DNA from: an uncultured Lachnospiraceae bacterium
GTDB lineage: Bacteria > Bacillota > Clostridia > Lachnospirales > Lachnospiraceae
Direction of reading: 5' to 3'
DNA: 48,220 bases
Assembly (NCBI GenBank): GCA_947626365.1
Contig: CANQRW010000020.1
Coordinates: 1 to 48,220 of the forward strand
The notes beneath the pieces were generated by a model. It worked only from the letters and a program-made list of their open reading frames with translations, did not search any database and was not told the origin of the DNA. Every line of letters begins with the position of its first letter. Position 1 is the stretch's first letter. Position numbers and translations under genes: made by a program. Positions 41,625 through 48,220 of the stretch are shown here, piece by piece.

Positions 41625-43394
41625 ATGCCTGAGCTTCGATTCATCAGCCGCTATGTTAAGCGTTACGGCCTTCAGTATGCCATAGGCATCATCGCCCTGC
41701 TCATCGTAGATGTGCTGAATGTCAATATCCCCCGAATCATCGGCCAGATCACCGACGGACTGGAGACCCATTCCATCGGCATTCACGACATCTGGTTTCT
41801 GATCGGCAAGATTCTTTTGTTCGGCCTGCTGATCGCCGCCGGCCGCTTCTGCTGGCGCTATTTCATCCTGCTGCCTGCCCGCTGCATCGAGCGGGAGCTG
41901 CGGGACGATCTGTTCGGCAAGCTGGAAACGCTGTCCATGCGCTATTTCAACGACCATAAAACCGGCGATCTCATGGCCCATTTTACCAACGATCTGGGCA
42001 CCATGCGGATGTTTCTGGGCTTTACCATCATCACCGCCTTTGACGCCACGGTCATGCTCGTCCTGGTACTGGTCCAGATGATCTGGTACGTCAGCCCCAA
42101 GCTGACGCTTCTGGCGGTGCTCCCGCTGCTTCTGATCATGTTCGGCGATTATTATTACGGCAAGGTCATGCACCGGCGTTTTCTGGAGAAACAGCAGGCC
42201 TTTTCCGATCTGACCGACCAGGTTCAGGAGGCGGTCTCCGGTATCCGGGTCATCAAGGCCTTTGTCCAGGAACAAAAAGAGCTGGCCGCATTCGCCAGGA
42301 CCAACCTGCGCAATCAGGAGAAGAATCTGGGCGTGGCGCGGCTTCAGGCGTTGTTTCTGCCTCTTTTGGAGCTGGTGATTGGCGCCAGCAGTCTTCTTAC
42401 ATTAATTTACGGCGGTTATCTGGCCATCACCGGAGAGATCACCGTAGGCCAGTTTGTGGCCTTCAATCAATATATCACCATGCTTATCTGGCCCATGTTC
42501 GCCGCCGGGGACTGCATCACTTACATATCCCAGGGATTGGCTTCCCTGAAGCGGATCCTTATTATTTTCAATGAGAAGCCGGATATTGTGGATGATTTCA
42601 ATACGGACCATTCCATTCAGAGTCTGGAGGGGCAGATTGATCTGGAAGACCTGACCTTTACCTACCCGGACCAGAAGAAAACCACGGTCCTTGACCATGT
42701 GAATCTTCATGTGGAAAAAGGAGAGACCCTGGCCGTCATCGGCCGGACCGGAAGCGGCAAATCCACCCTTGCCAATCTGCTGCTGCGTCTCTATGACACC
42801 CGGCCGGACATGATACGCATCGACGACCACCCTCTCCGTGAAATCCCCCTGTCAGTCCTGCGGAAAAATATCGCCTACGTGCCCCAGGATAATTTCCTGT
42901 TCTCCGACACCATTGAGAACAATATCGCTTTCGGTATCGAGAACAAAGACCGGACCGCCATTGAACAGGCTGCCAGGGACGCCTGTATCCACGACAACAT
43001 TATGGATTTCCCGGACGGCTACCAAACTCTGGTGGGCGAGCGGGGCATGACCATATCCGGCGGCCAGAAGCAGCGGACTTCCATCGCCAGAGCCCTTCTA
43101 AAGAACGCGGCGATACTGATCCTAGACGACGCCCTTTCCGCCGTAGATACGGATACCGAGGAGCAGATTCTGGGCAATCTCAGCCGCAATCGCGCGGGAA
43201 AGACCACCCTGATCATCGCTCACCGGATCTCCACCATCCAGAATGCGGATCACATTCTGGTGCTGGATGAAGGTCGCAGGGCCGAATACGGCACCCACGA
43301 GGAGCTGATGGCCCTTAACGGAATCTACAGAAGCATTTATGAAAAACAGCAGCTGGAGAAACAGCTGCATGAGGAAGGAGGCGACCAGCAATGA
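41625..43394 (+). CDS. Heterodimeric ABC exporter, subunit A (degenerate ATP site)
   Basis: 589 residues from ATG 41625, 7 nt after AGAGGAG. Six membrane helices (about 1-310) are followed by a nucleotide-binding domain: Walker A VIGRTGSGKSTLANL near residue 370, signature TISGGQKQRTSIARAL and Walker B ILILDDALSAVD. The residue after the Walker B aspartate is Asp instead of the catalytic Glu, as in the degenerate half of TM287/288-type exporters. It overlaps the next ABC gene by 4 nt. Together they form a type IV exporter for drugs, lipids or peptides; substrate unknown. Confidence 0.92.
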   Translation: MPELRFISRYVKRYGLQYAIGIIALLIVDVLNVNIPRIIGQITDGLETHSIGIHDIWFLIGKILLFGLLIAAGRFCWRYFILLPARCIERELRDDLFGKLETLSMRYFNDHKTGDLMAHFTNDLGTMRMFLGFTIITAFDATVMLVLVLVQMIWYVSPKLTLLAVLPLLLIMFGDYYYGKVMHRRFLEKQQAFSDLTDQVQEAVSGIRVIKAFVQEQKELAAFARTNLRNQEKNLGVARLQALFLPLLELVIGASSLLTLIYGGYLAITGEITVGQFVAFNQYITMLIWPMFAAGDCITYISQGLASLKRILIIFNEKPDIVDDFNTDHSIQSLEGQIDLEDLTFTYPDQKKTTVLDHVNLHVEKGETLAVIGRTGSGKSTLANLLLRLYDTRPDMIRIDDHPLREIPLSVLRKNIAYVPQDNFLFSDTIENNIAFGIENKDRTAIEQAARDACIHDNIMDFPDGYQTLVGERGMTISGGQKQRTSIARALLKNAAILILDDALSAVDTDTEEQILGNLSRNRAGKTTLIIAHRISTIQNADHILVLDEGRRAEYGTHEELMALNGIYRSIYEKQQLEKQLHEEGGDQQ

Positions 43395-45208
43395 GCCTGT
43401 TTTCACGACGTTCCTCCTCCGAACCCAAGGAACTTTCCGATATCCATTATGAAGGCAATGCTCTGCTTCGGATGATGGCCTACTTAAAGCCCTATGGCGG
43501 AGCAGCCGCCCTGTGCCTCCTGCTGGTCCTGGTCATCACGGCCCTGGAACTTTACAAGCCCATCCTCATCGGAGACGCCATCGACCAGTTTATCACCGAA
43601 AATTACGCCGCCGGCGAGATGGTTCGGCAGCGGTTTACGGGCGTCCTCATTGCTGCCGCCAAGTATCTGGCCGTGCTGCTGGCCCTGTTTGTCTGCAGCC
43701 GGATTCAGTATCTGCTGATGCAGATCACCGGTCAGAAAATCATCTATGAAATGCGGAATCAGCTGTTCGAGCATATGGAAAGCCTTTCCATGCGGTTTTT
43801 CGACCTGACGCCCGTAGGCAAGGTCGTGACCCGGATCACCAACGACGTGGAGGCCGTCAACGAACTTTACGCCAACATTCTGGTAAAGCTGTTTAAAAAT
43901 ACCGTAAAAATCATCGGCCTGGCTGTGGTCATGATCTTCCTTGACTGGAAGATGGCCCTGTTTTCCTTCATCATGGTGCCGGTGGTGACCGGCCTGACCA
44001 TTATTTTCCGAAACATTGCCCACCGGGTCTATCAGATCACCAGAACCCGGATCACCGCGCTGAACACCTTCCTGTCCGAAAATATTTCCGGCATGAAAGT
44101 CATTCAGATCTTCAGCCGGGAACAGGAAAAGCACAGGGAGTTCTGCCAGAAAAGCGGCAATCTTTACCGGGCCAACCATCAGGAGATCATGGTCAACGCC
44201 GTCTTCCGTCCTGTGATCTATATGGCGTCGGTCGTCGCCCTGATCATCGTCATCGCCTCCGGAAGCTACGGCGTATTTTACGGGACCATCACCCTGGGGA
44301 CTTTGTACATTTTCATTCAATATATCCAAACCTTTTTTGAGCCCATCCAGGAACTGACCGACCAGCTGGCCGTCCTCCAGTCGGCCACTGCCTCGGCGGA
44401 GAAGATTTTTACTCTTCTGGACGAAAAACCGCTGATCCGCGACCCAGAGCAGCCGGTGACGCTGCCCGCAGTCAAAGGACGGATCGAATTCCGCCATGTC
44501 TGGTTCGCCTACAATGAAACCGATTATGTCCTGAAGGATGTAAGCTTCGTCATAGAGCCGGGTCAGAAGGTGGCCTTCGTAGGCGCCACCGGTGCCGGAA
44601 AATCTTCGATTTTAAATCTGATTGGACGATATTATGATATTCAGAAGGGCCAGATCCTCATCGACGGCGTGGATATCCGGAGTATGACCAGAGAACAGAT
44701 ACGCGGCTCCATCGGGCAGGTCCAGCAGGACGTTTTCATATTTACCGGCGACATCAAGAGCAATATTCGCCTGAGAAATGAAGAGATTTCCAATAAGACG
44801 ATCCGGGAAGCCTCCAGACAGGTCAACGCCAGCCGGTTCATTGAACGGCTGCCCAACGGCTACGACGAACCGGTATCCGAGCGTGGCTCCACCTTCTCCG
44901 CGGGACAGAGACAGCTTCTGTCCTTCGCCCGGACGCTGGCCTTTGATCCCGCCATTCTGATTCTGGACGAGGCCACCGCCAACATCGACACGGAGACCGA
45001 GCAGTGGATCCAGGACGCCCTGGAAAAGCTTATGGCGGGCCGCACTACTATCATGGTAGCCCACCGCCTGTCCACGATCCAGCACGCTGACAATATCATC
45101 GTCATGCACCACGGGCGGATCCGGGAAACCGGCACCCATCAGGAGCTGCTGGAACAGGGCGGCATCTATAAAAAGCTTTATGAGCTTCAGAAAAGCGAAC
45201 AGGGCTGA
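43391..45208 (+). CDS. Heterodimeric ABC exporter, subunit B (consensus ATP site)
   Basis: 605 residues, ATG overlapping the previous stop (ATGA). Six membrane helices, the last near residues 270-300. The nucleotide-binding domain has FVGATGAGKSSILNL near residue 397, STFSAGQRQLLSFAR (the signature is FSAGQ) and ILILDEATANIDTETE with the catalytic Glu intact, and MVAHRLSTIQHAD (H-loop). It supplies the active hydrolysis site of the pair. Its 3' end overlaps the convergent metallophosphoesterase gene by 22 nt. Confidence 0.93.
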   Translation: MSLFSRRSSSEPKELSDIHYEGNALLRMMAYLKPYGGAAALCLLLVLVITALELYKPILIGDAIDQFITENYAAGEMVRQRFTGVLIAAAKYLAVLLALFVCSRIQYLLMQITGQKIIYEMRNQLFEHMESLSMRFFDLTPVGKVVTRITNDVEAVNELYANILVKLFKNTVKIIGLAVVMIFLDWKMALFSFIMVPVVTGLTIIFRNIAHRVYQITRTRITALNTFLSENISGMKVIQIFSREQEKHREFCQKSGNLYRANHQEIMVNAVFRPVIYMASVVALIIVIASGSYGVFYGTITLGTLYIFIQYIQTFFEPIQELTDQLAVLQSATASAEKIFTLLDEKPLIRDPEQPVTLPAVKGRIEFRHVWFAYNETDYVLKDVSFVIEPGQKVAFVGATGAGKSSILNLIGRYYDIQKGQILIDGVDIRSMTREQIRGSIGQVQQDVFIFTGDIKSNIRLRNEEISNKTIREASRQVNASRFIERLPNGYDEPVSERGSTFSAGQRQLLSFARTLAFDPAILILDEATANIDTETEQWIQDALEKLMAGRTTIMVAHRLSTIQHADNIIVMHHGRIRETGTHQELLEQGGIYKKLYELQKSEQG

Positions 45209-46596
45209 TTCCGGTACCAGCCCATAACGCCGTCTTTCTTCACAAACAAACCGATGGAGGTCTTCTCGACTACTGACAGAAGATCTCCTTTTTTTATCTC
45301 CAGAAGGGCATCAGAACAGTCCTCACACTTCAGCTGCCCCTCCGCCCCCTTATACAAAAAGGATTCCGGCGCCGGAAATTCCATCCCGGAACTTATATGG
45401 CGAAGCCGGACTACGCGCGCGCTGTTCTGTGTGCTGCTCTGGGCGCTGTTCTGTGTGCTGCTCTGCGTACTGTTCTGTGCGTTGCTCTGTGTGCTGTTCT
45501 GTGCGCTGCTCTGCGTACTGCTTTCCCTGCCGCCGGGAGAATATTCACAATCTCCTTCTATATATCCGAGAAGTTCCACCTCACTATCCCAGTAATGAAC
45601 TACGATACCAGCCCTGCGGCCCGCCTGGTCATGATCCGCCGTAATTACCGGAAAATCGTCATAAGAGACGAAACCCACGGTTTCCCGCACATCTTTCGGA
45701 ACATCTCTCCGAACATTATCTGTCACTTCTTCTGCAGCCGCTCCCTCTGTCTCGGTAATTCTTTCTGCCCCGGTAATTCTTCCCACTCCGGCGATTCTTC
45801 CCGCTCCGGCAATTCTTTCCGCTCCGGCGATTCTTCCCGGCAGAATCAGCCCGTTCAGCTGCTGTCCAATCTTCAGTCCGCAGCCTCCATCCAGGGCGAT
45901 AATATGCTTTTCCCAATCACAGATCGGCTCCATACTGTCTTCGTCATCCCGATAGAGACACACCGGCCAATGGCCCGTCACCACATATTTCTCAAACTTT
46001 ACATTCGACCGCAAAAACTCGTCCTGTTTCAGATAAGTGAAGGCTTCCGTTCCCTCCAACTCCTCCAAATGGTCGGTGGGGATTCCCCCATGGACGAAAA
46101 TAAAATCGCCAGCCGCAAGAATCGCAGGCAGTCCCTTAAGAAAAAACAGCTCTTTTTTAAAACGCTCTCTCATCTCCGCTTTTACGATCATCACACGGTC
46201 TTCCGTCAGATCCTCCAAACTCAGATCCATCTCTGAAAGCATGTCCAGAAACATGCTTCCGCCCCAGACCTTCTTCATCTTATAGAGGAGCCTCAGAAAT
46301 TCCCGGTTTCCCGCCGGGCTGTCGTCCTCAAACCTGGCCATCCGATGATACTCTACATTTCCCATGGAAACATGTACGGAATATCCCGAATCCAGTAATT
46401 CCATGACAAAACGGACCGTATTCAGACTCTCCGGTCCTTTCTCAATCATGTCTCCAATAATTACCAGCGTATCTTTTTTCGAAAAATGCACCTTCTCCAA
46501 CAGCCCCTTCAGATAATGGAGATGACCGTGAATGTCGCTTACGGCAATCAGCCGTCCGTCAGGGGATGGGAGAATCTTCTTTATAATTGTCTTCAT
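45187..46596 (-). CDS. Calcineurin-like metallophosphoesterase with repeat linkers and SH3-like tail
   Basis: 469 residues. The metallophosphoesterase core (1-245) has AVSDIHGH (D-x-H), IIGDMIEKG, MGNVEYH (the usual GNHE/GNHD changed to GNVE), VHGG near 170 and VVTGHWPV near 207, so most metal ligands of a PPP-like fold are present. A first tandem repeat (RIAGAE-type, about 253-282), a middle strand-rich region, a second repeat (STQSSAQN-type, about 355-390) and an SH3-like C terminus (LLEIKKGDLLSVVEKTSIGLF) follow. Relatives act on nucleotides or phosphoproteins. Possible substrate unknown. The Walker-type convergent neighbour overlaps its end by 22 nt. Confidence 0.82.
   Translation of the reverse strand: MKTIIKKILPSPDGRLIAVSDIHGHLHYLKGLLEKVHFSKKDTLVIIGDMIEKGPESLNTVRFVMELLDSGYSVHVSMGNVEYHRMARFEDDSPAGNREFLRLLYKMKKVWGGSMFLDMLSEMDLSLEDLTEDRVMIVKAEMRERFKKELFFLKGLPAILAAGDFIFVHGGIPTDHLEELEGTEAFTYLKQDEFLRSNVKFEKYVVTGHWPVCLYRDDEDSMEPICDWEKHIIALDGGCGLKIGQQLNGLILPGRIAGAERIAGAGRIAGVGRITGAERITETEGAAAEEVTDNVRRDVPKDVRETVGFVSYDDFPVITADHDQAGRRAGIVVHYWDSEVELLGYIEGDCEYSPGGRESSTQSSAQNSTQSNAQNSTQSSTQNSAQSSTQNSARVVRLRHISSGMEFPAPESFLYKGAEGQLKCEDCSDALLEIKKGDLLSVVEKTSIGLFVKKDGVMGWYRNQPCSLF
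45422..45517. repeat. 12-bp tandem repeat, eight units, in the metallophosphoesterase
   Basis: Eight 12-bp units of the type CTGTTCTGTGTG, arranged partly as 24-bp pairs, encode the Ser/Thr/Gln/Asn-rich linker. The unit is a multiple of three, so copy-number changes keep the frame. Confidence 0.9.
45749..45838. repeat. 18-bp tandem repeat in the metallophosphoesterase
   Basis: About five imperfect 18-bp units (CGCTCCGGCAATTCTTTC type) encode six-residue RIAGAE-like repeats. Confidence 0.85.
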
Positions 46597-46674
46597 GATT
46601 ATTGATTATATCGAAAATATTCGGATTTGTCAGCAGAGATTTGAAAACGGTACAAAACAAGCCGATTTTCAAGC

Positions 46675-46727
46675 ACCTCGTTTCTGAGATAGTACCTGTA
46701 TCATTCTCAGAAACGAGGTACTTTTTT
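46675..46727 (+). terminator. Orphan strong intrinsic terminator
   Basis: A perfect 15-bp stem (ACCTCGTTTCTGAGA at 46675-46689 with its complement at 46705-46719) is followed by TTTTTT. It points in the plus direction, but no plus-strand gene precedes it; the divergent metallophosphoesterase starts at 46596. It may end a small unannotated RNA. Confidence 0.8.
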
Positions 46728-46748
46728 ATAAAAACTACTGATGACATG

Positions 46749-46907
46749 TCAACGGAGGAACGGGGTGGAATTCTGGACCATGGCCCTCCTGGCGCAGGTC
46801 ATCGGGGTATTGTGCTGCAGATATGACACGCCCTTCCCGGTCTTTGATATATTATCTAAATAAGGGTTCTCTTTTTCCGCCGGGATATATGACTGTCTTA
46901 AATCCAT
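46749..46907 (-). CDS. Small hypothetical protein, 52 aa
   Basis: ATG 46907 lies 7 nt after AAAGGAGG, a perfect ribosome binding site, and the frame runs 52 codons to TGA at 46749. The protein (MDLRQSYIPAEKENPYLDNI at its start, CARRAMVQNSTPFLR at its end) is soluble and slightly basic. It is divergent from the phage-type repressor at 47057, the place where a lysogeny-control partner or excision protein would lie in a phage. I do not recognise it and the C-terminal part may be truncated. Confidence 0.55.
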   Translation of the reverse strand: MDLRQSYIPAEKENPYLDNISKTGKGVSYLQHNTPMTCARRAMVQNSTPFLR

Positions 46908-47006
46908 GTATATACCTCCTTTTGTGTTAAATGGTTGCCTTAAAACCGTTTTTGTGTTGTATTAAGTCTTTTGTCAAGTATTGTTTTGTTTTATTAGAAT
47001 ATTTTG

Positions 47007-47035
47007 TTGACATGCCACATTTTTATATGTATAAT
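47007..47035 (+). promoter_or_regulatory. Consensus sigma-A promoter of the XRE regulator
   Basis: TTGACA, 17-nt spacer, TATAAT, all consensus, ending 21 nt before ATG 47057. Confidence 0.9.
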
Positions 47036-47056
47036 TCATTTTAAGGAGACATCACA

Positions 47057-47506
47057 ATGAATGAACGAATAAAAGAAATTAGAAAAATAAATAATCTGAC
47101 TCAACAAGAATTTGCTGATCGATTAAAAATCAAAAGAAATACTGTGGCAACCTATGAGGCCGGAAAAAGTTCTCCTAGTGATGCAGCGATTGCATTAATT
47201 TGCCGGGAGTTTAATGTCAACGAAACCTGGCTCCGGACTGGCCAGGGAGAAATGTTTCATCCTGCTTCCAGCTCATCTATCAATGCTGTCGTACAGGAAT
47301 ATGGTTTATCGGAGCCATCACGTATATTTCTTGAAAAGTTCCTCCATCTGGCTCCGGAACATAGAACTGTTTTACTAAACTTTATAAAAGACGTTGCTTC
47401 TGCTCTTCCGAATGCGGAAAAAACTGGGTCTACACGACAGGAGATAGATATCGATGCAGAAATTGCAAATTACCGTGGATACTTGGAATCAAAAATCGAT
47501 ATGTGA
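47057..47506 (+). CDS. XRE-family phage-type transcriptional regulator
   Basis: 149 residues; AAGGAG precedes ATG 47057 with normal spacing. The N-terminal helix-turn-helix (about residues 5-60; LTQQEFADRLKIKRNTVATY) and the NETWLRTGQGEMF segment near 55-67 are typical of repressors of clostridial prophages and integrative elements. The C-terminal half (about 75-149) is a helical region without a visible S24 peptidase serine/lysine dyad, so it would not be self-cleaving. It has a full consensus promoter and lies just upstream of the toxin cassettes. Its operators were not identified with certainty. Confidence 0.85.
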   Translation: MNERIKEIRKINNLTQQEFADRLKIKRNTVATYEAGKSSPSDAAIALICREFNVNETWLRTGQGEMFHPASSSSINAVVQEYGLSEPSRIFLEKFLHLAPEHRTVLLNFIKDVASALPNAEKTGSTRQEIDIDAEIANYRGYLESKIDM

Positions 47507-47561
47507 TGTGAGCAGATAGAAAAGGCTCAGCATTACATAAATGACAAAACCACTTTGACAG

Positions 47562-47567
47562 TATAAT
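47562..47567 (+). promoter_or_regulatory. Toxin 1 promoter -10 element
   Basis: TATAAT, about 70 nt before the toxin ATG. It begins a 26-bp block (to 47587) that recurs, inverted, at the antisense promoter 47801-47826. No good -35 with standard spacing is seen. Confidence 0.55.
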
Positions 47568-47599
47568 ATGCTTAACCGGGCAGCCGGGGGACGTGCTCT

Positions 47600-47629
47600 C
47601 ACCCGTTCCGAGTCTTGCGGAAAGGGGTG
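47600..47629 (+). promoter_or_regulatory. Leader hairpin hiding the toxin 1 ribosome binding site
   Basis: CACCCGTTCCG (47600-47610) pairs with CGGAAAGGGGTG (47618-47629), which contains the Shine-Dalgarno, 6 nt before the ATG. Sequestration of the start region is typical of type I toxin mRNAs. The same hairpin is at 48033-48062 in copy 2. Confidence 0.75.
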
Positions 47630-47635
47630 ATTATT

Positions 47636-47719
47636 ATGAGTACATATGAGGAATTGAGTTTGATTGTGAGCGTTGCTCTATTGATCGTAGCGATTCTGAG
47701 TCTGACACATAAGAAATAG
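47636..47719 (+). CDS. Holin-like type I toxin peptide, copy 1 (27 aa)
   Basis: The peptide is MSTYEELSLIVSVALLIV followed by AILSLTHKK: a short polar start, a single membrane helix and a basic end. This matches the short 'putative holin-like toxin' family of Firmicutes, whose members sit in type I toxin-antitoxin loci silenced by an antisense RNA. A strong Shine-Dalgarno is held in a leader hairpin. A convergent promoter at 47821-47849 would produce an RNA antisense to its 3' part. Confidence 0.8.
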   Translation: MSTYEELSLIVSVALLIVAILSLTHKK

Positions 47720-47773
47720 CCGTCCGGTTCTCTGCAAAAAATTGGGCGACTATTCTTAGTTTACCTATATTTC

Positions 47774-47805
47774 GCCGGGACAGGTGAGCACCTTCACCTT
47801 CCGGC
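47774..47805. terminator. Nested hairpin downstream of toxin 1, possibly a shared terminator
   Basis: GCCGG/CCGGC outer and AGGTGA/TCACCT inner pairings, followed on the plus strand by TGTCTTGTT. It lies between the toxin stop and the antisense promoter, where both transcripts pass. Confidence 0.55.
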
Positions 47806-47849
47806 TGTCTTGTTAAGCATATTATAAGACATTTCTTTCCGTTTTGCAA
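47801..47849 (-). promoter_or_regulatory. Antisense promoter facing toxin 1
   Basis: On the minus strand TTGCAA (47844-47849), 17-nt spacer, TATAAT (47821-47826). Its TATAATATGCTTAAC...CAGCCGG block matches the toxin promoter block at 47562-47587 at 23 of 26 positions. It would yield a presumed antitoxin RNA starting near 47814. Confidence 0.7.
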
Positions 47850-47872
47850 CTATAATTTTAAAGTAATAACCG

Positions 47873-47896
47873 CCCCTGTTGGCGCAGGAGCGGCAT
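47873..47896 (-). terminator. Hairpin with T-rich tail between the cassettes
   Basis: On the minus strand CCGCTCCTG and CAGGGGCGG arms are followed by TTATTACTTT. It could end a leftward RNA coming from the copy 2 leader region. Confidence 0.5.
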
Positions 47897-47964
47897 TACA
47901 TAGATACTACTATCGCCGGCTGACCGGAGATGAAATAATATCCCTAACCAAGATAATTATATCA

Positions 47965-48145
47965 ATTACATAAATGGTAAAACCACTTTGACAGTATAAT
48001 ATGCTTAACCGGGCAGCCGGGGGACGTGCTCTTACCCGTTCCGAGTCTTGCGGAAAGGGGTGATTATTATGAGTACATATGAGGAATTGAGTTTGATTGT
48101 GAGCGTTGCTCTACTGATCGTAGCGATTCTGAGTCTGACACATAC
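47965..48145. repeat. Toxin cassette, copy 2 (direct repeat, 3' truncated)
   Basis: Matches 47532-47712 up to the codon for the last Thr-His of the toxin and then diverges into unrelated sequence, so the stretch that in copy 1 carries the hairpin and antisense promoter is not present within the remaining 75 bp. Confidence 0.95.
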
Positions 48146-48161
48146 CCGTCTTCCGTCGTAG
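48069..48161 (+). CDS. Holin-like type I toxin peptide, copy 2 with altered C terminus (30 aa)
   Basis: Identical to copy 1 for 25 residues (MSTYEELSLIVSVALLIV, AILSLTH) and then ends TRLPS instead of KK. The change follows from the break of homology at the end of the repeat. The leader hairpin and Shine-Dalgarno are kept. The net basic end is reduced. No antisense promoter is visible before the window ends at 48220, so the toxin may rely on the copy 1 antitoxin in trans, be inactive, or have a control element beyond the edge. Confidence 0.75.
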   Translation: MSTYEELSLIVSVALLIVAILSLTHTRLPS

Positions 48162-48220
48162 TACTAGGTTTTTTCCGTCGATCTCATTCTTAAATTCATT
48201 TACAGATCACTTATGCCCCC

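Larger units (their letters stand above)
47532..47712. repeat. Toxin cassette, copy 1 (direct repeat)
   Basis: About 181 bp that recurs at 47965-48145 with four differences counted by eye (a GACA/GGTA pair of changes, one C/T in the leader hairpin, one synonymous T/C in the toxin). The offset is 433 bp. Confidence 0.95.

Noticed and set aside
46602-46826. 74-codon plus-strand ORF across the orphan hairpin
   Set aside because: It is translated through the perfect terminator stem and has no ribosome binding site.
47634-47849. 71-codon minus-strand ORF opposite toxin 1
   Set aside because: It starts upstream of the predicted antisense transcript start and covers the hairpin; the region is better read as antisense RNA.

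Overview
The window reads as a chromosomal segment of a spore-forming anaerobic Firmicute, most likely a member of Lachnospiraceae/Clostridia. The evidence is moderately high GC by eye (about half), strong AGGAGG-type ribosome binding sites, sporulation genes (yyaC, a GerMN-type lipoprotein, spmA/spmB), a DnaD/DnaI-type primosome operon, and many clostridial hypothetical families (DUF5711-like, DUF5684-like, pseudo-HtrA). No rRNA, tRNA or CRISPR array was seen.

Layout. 1-2700 (minus): a secreted repeat-rich surface protein running off the left edge, a conserved hypothetical gene and a BTAD-type regulator that carries a homopolymer frameshift. 2826-3846 (plus): azlC-azlD. 3909-13500 (mostly minus): rRNA methyltransferase, fructokinase, shikimate kinase-like protein, flavin reductase, orphan HicB, a family II pyrophosphatase broken by an in-frame amber codon, ROK glucokinase, DUF5711-like protein, a LysM protein with a metal-less MPN/JAMM-like domain, and yyaC behind a sigma-F-like promoter. 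13600-24530: small membrane and hypothetical proteins, mtnN, rsmA, tatD, metG, a DUF885 lipoprotein, a GerMN lipoprotein and spmA-spmB.

24617-26776 is a small AT-richer island: an HNH nuclease remnant, a HigB toxin with a HigA-ImmA fused antitoxin under two palindromic operators, and a truncated phage terminase small subunit. It abuts the 3' end of rlmD and is bracketed by a short imperfect direct repeat. 26741-46596 is core again: rlmD, yhaM, a catalytically dead HtrA-like protein, mutS2, a two-component system, a long-form PRPP synthetase, the dnaD-dnaC operon with a cluster of DnaA boxes upstream, murC, queT behind a preQ1-I riboswitch, a heterodimeric ABC exporter and a metallophosphoesterase with two internal tandem repeats.

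46600-48220 is accessory: an orphan strong terminator hairpin, a 52-residue ORF, a phage-type XRE regulator, and two nearly identical copies of a holin-like type I toxin cassette. Copy 1 faces a convergent antisense promoter whose 26-bp core mirrors the toxin promoter. Copy 2 is cut at its 3' end.

The most unusual features are the repeat/slippage-prone coding sequences (57, 36, 27, 18 and 12-bp tandem repeats, and a G7 tract frameshift), the split pyrophosphatase whose stop codon overlaps a Shine-Dalgarno for its own second half, the DnaA-box arrays in front of a helicase-loading operon, and the mirrored-promoter toxin cassette.
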